Assembly: GCF_033118175.1 (NCBI RefSeq)
Contig: NC_083698.1
Location: forward strand, 47,161,501-47,225,500
DNA length: 64,000 nucleotides
DNA from: Dama dama
Lineage: Eukaryota; Chordata; Mammalia; Artiodactyla; Cervidae
Direction: 5' to 3'
Shown: piece after piece, positions 58,626-64,000 of the stretch
Layout: every line of letters begins with the position of its first letter
How positions within the stretch are numbered: position 1 is the first letter of the stretch
Translations under genes and position numbers: made by a program
The notes under the pieces: model-generated
The model's database searches: none
The model's input: only the letters and a program-made list of their open reading frames with translations
What the model was told of the DNA's origin: nothing

Positions 58626-59179
58626 TGATGCCCTCGGGGGATTTTGAGTTCCTGTTCTCGAAACGTCGGAATCTAGCAGCTAGACAAGGGTCTGTTTTGT
58701 GCAACGCTGGTGAAAGAATTCCTTTTGCAGGGTGTAGTCTTGTTTGTGGTCACGCCTTTGTACACACTAGTGTCCAGTGACACACGCAGTTGGACCCATG
58801 TGTAAACAACCTTGACACCAGGGAGCAGGATGTTTGGGCCTCACTGATTTAACATCTGCCCAGAGTTTATGCTGTGCCCAGAACACACTGGTGGCCTTGC
58901 TCTAAAAATTAAATCTTGGAAAGGAACCCAAGGAAGATCCATGTTCATGTTCATGGACAATTAACATGTGGCACACAGACAGACACTCTATAATCCTCCA
59001 GGGAAAACAAAACTCTGTTTAAGAACCTGTGTCTGCTAACAGTTCTGACTTCTTTCTCTTAGAAGCTACTGCTTTATGGGAATTCAGTCCCAGGAAATAT
59101 AGAATGAAGGACAGAGGGTTCATTATGGAGCCAGCCGTAGTTTTGCAAAACATACAACTGGTTGCCCACCTTATAAAGC

Positions 59180-59425
59180 ACCTTTAAAAAAATGTTCAAA
59201 TTTTTATACAATTTTTAAAGGTTACTTTCTATTTACAGTGATTACAAAATATTGGCTGTATTCCCTGTGTTGTACAATACGTCCTTGAACCTACCTTACA
59301 TCCAATAGTTTGTACCTGTAACTCCCTATCCATATGTTGTCCCTCCATCTCTCTCTCCCCACTGGTAACCAGTAGTTTGATCTCTATATCTGTGAGTCTG
59401 CTTCTTTTATGACTTACTTTGCTTC
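59180..59425 (-). mobile_element. L1 3' UTR fragment between NME8 exons
   Basis: On the plus strand it reads TATTGGCTGTATTCCCTGTG, then GTACAATACGTCCTTGAACC and CTGGTAACCAGTAGTTTG. This is the reversed L1 3' end and lies in the putative first intron of NME8. Confidence 0.7.
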
Positions 59426-59665
59426 AGAATTATTGGGAGGGTAAGATAGTATGGCTGCTACAAGCATTTAGCAAGAGCCCAGCCTGAAGAGCTCTTCAGA
59501 GACCACAACTCTTCTCTCTCCAGAAGAGGGGAAAGTACATAATCCAATATTGCTGAGGGAAAATTTCTGCAGTACTTAAGATGCTGCTTGAATGAATAAA
59601 CATTATTTCAATTTCCTTTTATTTGTTTTCTATTTTTCTTCCCTCTTTCGTGTGACAGTGGATAA

Positions 59666-59698
59666 ATGGCAAGCAAAAAGCGAGAAATCCAGTTACAG
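59666..59698 (+). CDS. NME8: NME8 coding exon with the start codon
   Basis: The exon starts after the acceptor tgtgacag (AG at 59657-59658), with a 7-base leader and the ATG at 59666. It encodes 11 residues, MASKKREIQLQ, then a donor CAG|GTAGGC at 59699. This is the conserved N-terminus of NME8 (TXNDC3, Sptrx-2), a thioredoxin plus NDPK-domain protein of sperm flagella and motile cilia. Mutations in it cause primary ciliary dyskinesia in human. Confidence 0.93.
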
Positions 59699-59776
59699 GT
59701 AGGCATGACACATCAACAGTTCTTTACTTGGAGCATTGGCCCTTGAAGACTTTTGACAGCCCCTTCCTTTTTGCAG

Positions 59777-59834
59777 GCGGTCATCAATAATCAAAGCCTG
59801 TGGGATGAGATGATGCAGAACAAAGGCCTAACAG
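59777..59834 (+). CDS. NME8: NME8 coding exon 2
   Basis: This 58-base exon follows ccttccttttttgcag and ends ACAG|GTACTA. It encodes AVINNQSLWDEMMQNKGLT plus the first base of the next codon (phase 1). It is the first helix and strand of the thioredoxin fold. Confidence 0.92.
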
Positions 59835-60025
59835 GTACTAGGCTTCCTGGGTGTTTGCCACCTGGAGTTAGGCTCAGGGCATCTTGTGGCACCCCAACAC
59901 TGAGCACCACTCCCCACTTCCCAGAGTAAAAACCTGTTCTGTCTTTTCTCTGCCCTAAGAATTAGGAGAAGCTGCTAATCAAGACATTTTGCCTCTGTTC
60001 CTTCATGAATATTATCATCTTGTAG

Positions 60026-60132
60026 TGATCGATGTTTACCAAGCCTGGTGTGGACCTTGCAAAGCAATGCAAACCTTATTCAGAAAATTGAAAAATGAGC
60101 TGAACGAAGATGAACTTCTGCATTTTGCTGTA
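60026..60132 (+). CDS. NME8: NME8 coding exon 3 with the thioredoxin active site
   Basis: The exon begins after atcttgtag and completes a valine codon split with the previous exon. It encodes IDVYQAWCGPCKAM and continues to HFAV, followed by the donor GTA|GTAAGG. The WCGPC motif is the complete thioredoxin redox centre with both cysteines, so the domain should be redox-competent. The three following NDPK-like domains are beyond the window. Confidence 0.94.
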
Positions 60133-61351
60133 GTAAGGAGTTCCACTAAACTATTATTTTATTACTTTAAATGTTGAGGATTGTCTTAATTTAAGCAATC
60201 TGTCAACTCTTCAAAATGGACAGTGTTTACTTGGTAATTTACTGTATATTTAATTCCACTAGGTCTGAGAACAAATGTGATTTTTGTCCCATTCCTATAA
60301 AGCTAAGATCATTTACCATGATTTTGAGTGTTAGAAAAACATAAAAATGGGTATCTGTTTATTGCCATATTTATTTTCACCAGAGCATATGGTGTGTGTT
60401 CAGAATAAGGATTGCAAATAGCATTTACTAGAAAGCCTGGGGTAGGACTCTGGTTATTTACCCAGTTAATGTTAGATATGTGACTCTACCTCTTTGAATT
60501 TATGAAATCTAGTTAGAAGTCAATTATTTATGATTAAAATTTAGCCCACAAATTGAGATGCATCCTAAGTATAAAATACAACTCGATTTTGAAGACAGTG
60601 TGAAAAAAAAAGAATGTGAAATACTTCATTAATAATTTTTTACATCCATTACATGTTAGAATGATCATTTGGGGATATATTGGACTAAGTGAAATGTATC
60701 GTTAGATTATTTTCACCTGTTTCTTTTTAGTTTTTAAATGTGGCCACTGGAGAATTTAAAAGTATGTATGTGACTCATGTTCTATTTCTATTGGACAGAA
60801 ACATGTCCAGGCCAGCTAGACCTAAGATGCAAAAGCAGATAACTCATGTATTTTTACTTCTTATCCCTAAAACTCATAATCCCTGGTACAAATATGAAGC
60901 CTCAATCTATTGCATGTTCTCATGTACACAGGCCTTCCTGACATCTCCCAACCCCAGCCTTGTGATGAACTTGCTTACTGACTTTAACTTATGTTTGTCC
61001 ATCCTCTTCTGCATACACACTGTTTACAGGGCTTCTTTTTCTTAGTTCAAGGTTACAAATAAACAGTCTAAAGCTTAGAAACTCATCTTTTATTATTTTT
61101 TCCTCTTAAAGAAGGTGGGTTGCAAAGAAGAAGAAAAAACAAAAAAAACCTGAAGACCCAACAAAGAGAAAACAGAAAACTTTTTAAAAAAAGAGAGAAT
61201 AGGTGGTTATATACTATCATTAACTCATTTTGTCAAGAGACTGACTGTCTTTTGAAATAAGGGCCATATAAGTTTTTAAAGGGCAGCATTATATTACAAC
61301 CTTAACTCTGAAGAGTCAGAACCACTTGAGTAGAACTGGATTGTGATTCTA

Positions 61352-61582
61352 GATTTGACTTGACTTTGGCCACCTGATGTGAAGAGCCAACTCATCGGAA
61401 AAGACCCTGATGCTGGGAAAGATGGAAGGCAAAAAGAGAAGGGGGTGGCAGAGGATGAGATGGTTGGATGGCATCTCTGACTCAATGGACATGAGTTTGA
61501 GCAAACTCCGGGAGATAGTGAAGGACAGGGAAACCATGATATTGCAGAGTCAGACGCGACTTAGCAACTAAACAACAACAAC
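61352..61582 (+). mobile_element. BovB 3' tail in NME8 intron 3
   Basis: TTTGGCCACCTGATGTGAAG, GAAAAGACCCTGATGCTGGG and GCGACTTAGCAACTAAACAA mark the last about 230 bp of a BovB/SINE-type end, in the gene's sense orientation. Confidence 0.85.
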
Positions 61583-62707
61583 AGGGAGGAAAATTAATTT
61601 CAGAGGACAGAGAATGAGGCCTAAAGGGAATTGCCATATGCAGTAGACAGTGGGTTGGTGTAAGAAGTTATAAGACAATAACAGAAGGATCTAACAGCTG
61701 GGAAATGGATCATGGAGAATCAAGGGTCAGAAAATTGACATGACTCATGGCAATCTGTCTGGAAGTGATAGGAGTGCAAGTTCATGGTCTAGGGATCATG
61801 AAGAAACTCCAGGTCAAAAAGGAAATTGGAGTCAATGGGGAGAGACAGCAGGCAGAACCCCTGCTCACTTGTCTGGCTACCTGGAAGGGAACTGGTGCAT
61901 AGAAAGCAAGGCAAGAGGAAAGTGTAATTTGATGCTGTGTTCCCAGGGGGTCTGGAGTCATTAAATCCCTTCTTGTTTACAGAGCCAGAGTAGGAACAAA
62001 CCTGGGGTATGCGTGTGGGTTGGGCACTGTGGTGGAGGCTGAGGGGTGGGTCCAGGAGGATTGGCCCATGTGGTTTTTTGGGCTACCATTTCAGCACAGC
62101 ACAGGGTTATGTGAGAAGACAGGGCTCCTCCCACCCAGAGCCTTCTGACTGTGTCCTCCAAGCAGTACCCCAGCCAGCCAGACTTCCTCAACCTGCCTCA
62201 CACGAATCAGTTTCATCACTATATCTATTCCACCAGGGAGAGCTAATAAACTATTCAAACTATATCCCAAATATGTTCATATTGTTCATTTGTTGAATTT
62301 AACAACAATAACAACAACAACAAAAATGTGTGCATTGTCTCTAAATGGCTTCTCTTCTGTTTGAGCACAACCAACAATAGAACATTCACTTAAACTGATG
62401 TTATTTTTCTTCTATGACCTGCTTATTTAAAAAAAAATAAAAGATCATGTATAATAGCTTCCAAATCTTCATTGGGAACAACGGAGGGGTGCCCTCTGCT
62501 GGATATTTTATTTCCTGCCGTTAACTAAAGAAAGACCCTTTCTGAACTTGTAAACGAATCCAAAACTAAAACCTATGAGGTTAATTACCTATTGAAATCA
62601 CCCTAAGTTGCATGGTTAGTATAAAATTTTTTCTATTATGTGATCTTTTAAAAGAGTTGAAGACTTGTACTAACATTGTGTCTATACATATAAAAATTCA
62701 ATAAATG

Positions 62708-62778
62708 TCATGTATTATAGTTTTTAGTTTTTATGTATTATAGTTTTTAATTTTTATGTATTATAGTTTTTAATTATA
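62708..62778 (+). repeat. 23-bp tandem repeat, about three copies
   Basis: The unit atgtattatagtttttaattttt (shown in two parts: atgtattatag, tttttaattttt) occurs nearly three times with one or two changes per copy. Confidence 0.85.
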
Positions 62779-63890
62779 TGCTTTATTTACTAGTACTTTG
62801 CTATAATATTAAATTGCAACAATGATGGCTAAACTGCTTTTAAATGTAATCTTTGACTACTGTCCTTTAATGTTATAGAGTAGTTCCTTTTAAGCTTTTT
62901 TCTTTTTTTTTTTTGAAAGCAGTGAAACCTACTTTTTTGAAAAGAGAAAAATAGAGAAAGAAGGAAGGAAAGAAAGGGAAAGAAAGAAAGTGATGTAGAA
63001 TCCAATGTGTTAAAAAAATGACTACAACACATCCCCTCTGGCTGACATAGGGCTGAGGGACCCTGCCTGGGCTCACACCTCACTATCTTTGGCCATGGTT
63101 GAGGAACCTCTAGAAACCCAGTTTGGAAACAATTGCTCGAGGTTCCAAAAAGCAACTTTTATATAGAAGATCCTATAACACACATCCTGATAGCTGGCCC
63201 AAGAAATGTTAAATTAATTTGCAGGAACACTGTTATTTAATACATAGTTGTTGATAATCAATTTAAGACAACTTGAAATTTGTGGGAAAACTTTAAAATC
63301 AAAGGCTTTTAAATCTGACAACCAGTTTATTCAAAAAGCATTTAGGAAGCTCTGACTGATAAGGTGGGGAGTGACATGCAAGGGTGAGTATGATTCTCTG
63401 TGCATGTAGTTACCTTTCTAACAGAGGACATGAACTAGGTTCTCACAACAGTAGTACAGTGTTGAAAGGGACTGTTGGTGCCCTGAGAGAAGGGTGATGA
63501 AGTGTTAAGTGGAGGGAAGATGATTTGCAGCAGAAGGGGGAGCGAGGCAGAGTTCCTGGAGGAAGGACACTTGAGCTGGGTTGGAAAAGGAAGGGCAGGA
63601 GCAGGAAACAAGGGGAAAAGTCCAGTATATATAAAGCAGTCTATGAGGGGATGAGTTTAGCTGCAGGTTGGGAACTATAAGGATGAAGAGTGGGAAGTAA
63701 GGTTGGAGCCAAATGAGAGAGAGTCTGAATTGCCAGAATGTGTAACTTGATTCTAAATACAACTATAACATACTCATGAAATATTGTAGTAAACATAAAA
63801 ATTTTCATGTATCTCTGCATTTTTTGAATGTAGTACATCAAATGACTTGAATATAGTGTCCTTTATCATTATATGAAATAATTTTTTTAG

Positions 63891-63962
63891 GCAGAAGCTG
63901 ACAGCATTGTGACTCTCCAGCCGTTTAGAGATAAATGTGAACCTGTTTTTCTCTTCAGTGTT
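63891..63962 (+). CDS. NME8: NME8 coding exon 4
   Basis: A 72-base, phase-0 exon lies after the acceptor atttttttag and before the donor GTAAGT. It encodes 24 residues, AEADSIVTLQPFRDKCEPVF then LFSV, the central strands of the thioredoxin fold with the family-typical residues before the cis-proline. It joins directly to HFAV of the previous exon. The gene then leaves the window. Confidence 0.92.
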
Positions 63963-64000
63963 GTAAGTATATTTATCGTCTCAAATGTATCATCAGACTC

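Larger units (their letters stand above)
60133..63890 (+). other. NME8: NME8 intron 3
   Basis: This 3.76-kb intron is mostly AT-rich unique-looking DNA. It contains a BovB 3' tail (61352-61582), a 23-bp tandem repeat near 62.7 kb, a T-rich run at about 62.9 kb and a purine-rich run just after it (about 62.94-62.99 kb). Sequence at 63.3-63.75 kb looks like an old mammalian-wide repeat. No further exon is supportable. Confidence 0.7.

Noticed and set aside
58004..58780. Open frames of 140-177 codons in the second CpG block
   Set aside because: Same composition effect. They overlap in five frames, and none continues into the recognised NME8 coding exons.
59989..60177. 62-codon frame as a complete small protein
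   Set aside because: It is NME8 exon 3 read through both of its splice sites. The joined exons give the known protein.
61740..62296. Overlapping open frames on both strands in NME8 intron 3
   Set aside because: They are short, overlapping on both strands, without splice context or recognisable product.

Overview
This is a 64 kb piece of a mammalian nuclear chromosome from a ruminant (Pecora; cattle, sheep, goat or a close relative). The evidence is many copies of ruminant-specific retroelements: BovB (RTE-type LINE) in both orientations, tRNA-derived Bov-tA-type SINEs, older cetartiodactyl CHR-type SINEs, and young L1 insertions with the ruminant-type 3' end. The sequence cannot separate the species. 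Most open reading frames here are fragments of these elements.

Layout. (1) About 1-12.4 kb: the 5' part of PNPLA8 (calcium-independent phospholipase A2 gamma) on the minus strand. It has a large first coding exon (start codon at 5124), the next coding exon (3764-3913), a 5' UTR intron and a GC-rich promoter at about 11.8-12.75 kb. The 152-bp intron between the two coding exons has a GC-AG boundary. (2) About 12.8-44.5 kb: a gene-free, repeat-filled stretch with three BovB copies in alternating orientation, an L1 interrupted by a retroviral insert, a decayed retroviral pol fragment and a young L1 with an inverted 5' part. (3) 44.6-45.5 kb: an intronless plus-strand class A GPCR of the GPR141 family, most like a GPR141 paralogue (GPR141B type). 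(4) About 58.1-64 kb: the 5' end of NME8 (TXNDC3) on the plus strand, with a CpG-rich promoter and four coding exons that encode most of the N-terminal thioredoxin domain. The rest of the gene continues to the right.

Most notable: the insert at 24902-27888 looks like an L1-mobilised copy of a polyadenylated retroviral transcript, not a provirus. In transcript order it reads R, U5, a tRNA-Gly-like primer-binding site, gag-like sequence, degraded env, polypurine tract, U3, R and poly(A). It is flanked by 13-bp target duplications at a TT/AAAA site. The L1 at 34831-38124 is a clean twin-priming product whose two parts are exactly contiguous in the element. In human, PNPLA8 lies on 7q31 and GPR141/NME8 on 7p14, so the window also appears to span an evolutionary synteny junction inside the repeat-rich stretch.

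I found no CRISPR array, operon, tRNA or rRNA gene, and no clear new molecular system. The three host genes have no evident shared pathway: PNPLA8 acts in lipid metabolism, the receptor is an orphan, and NME8 belongs to sperm and cilia.
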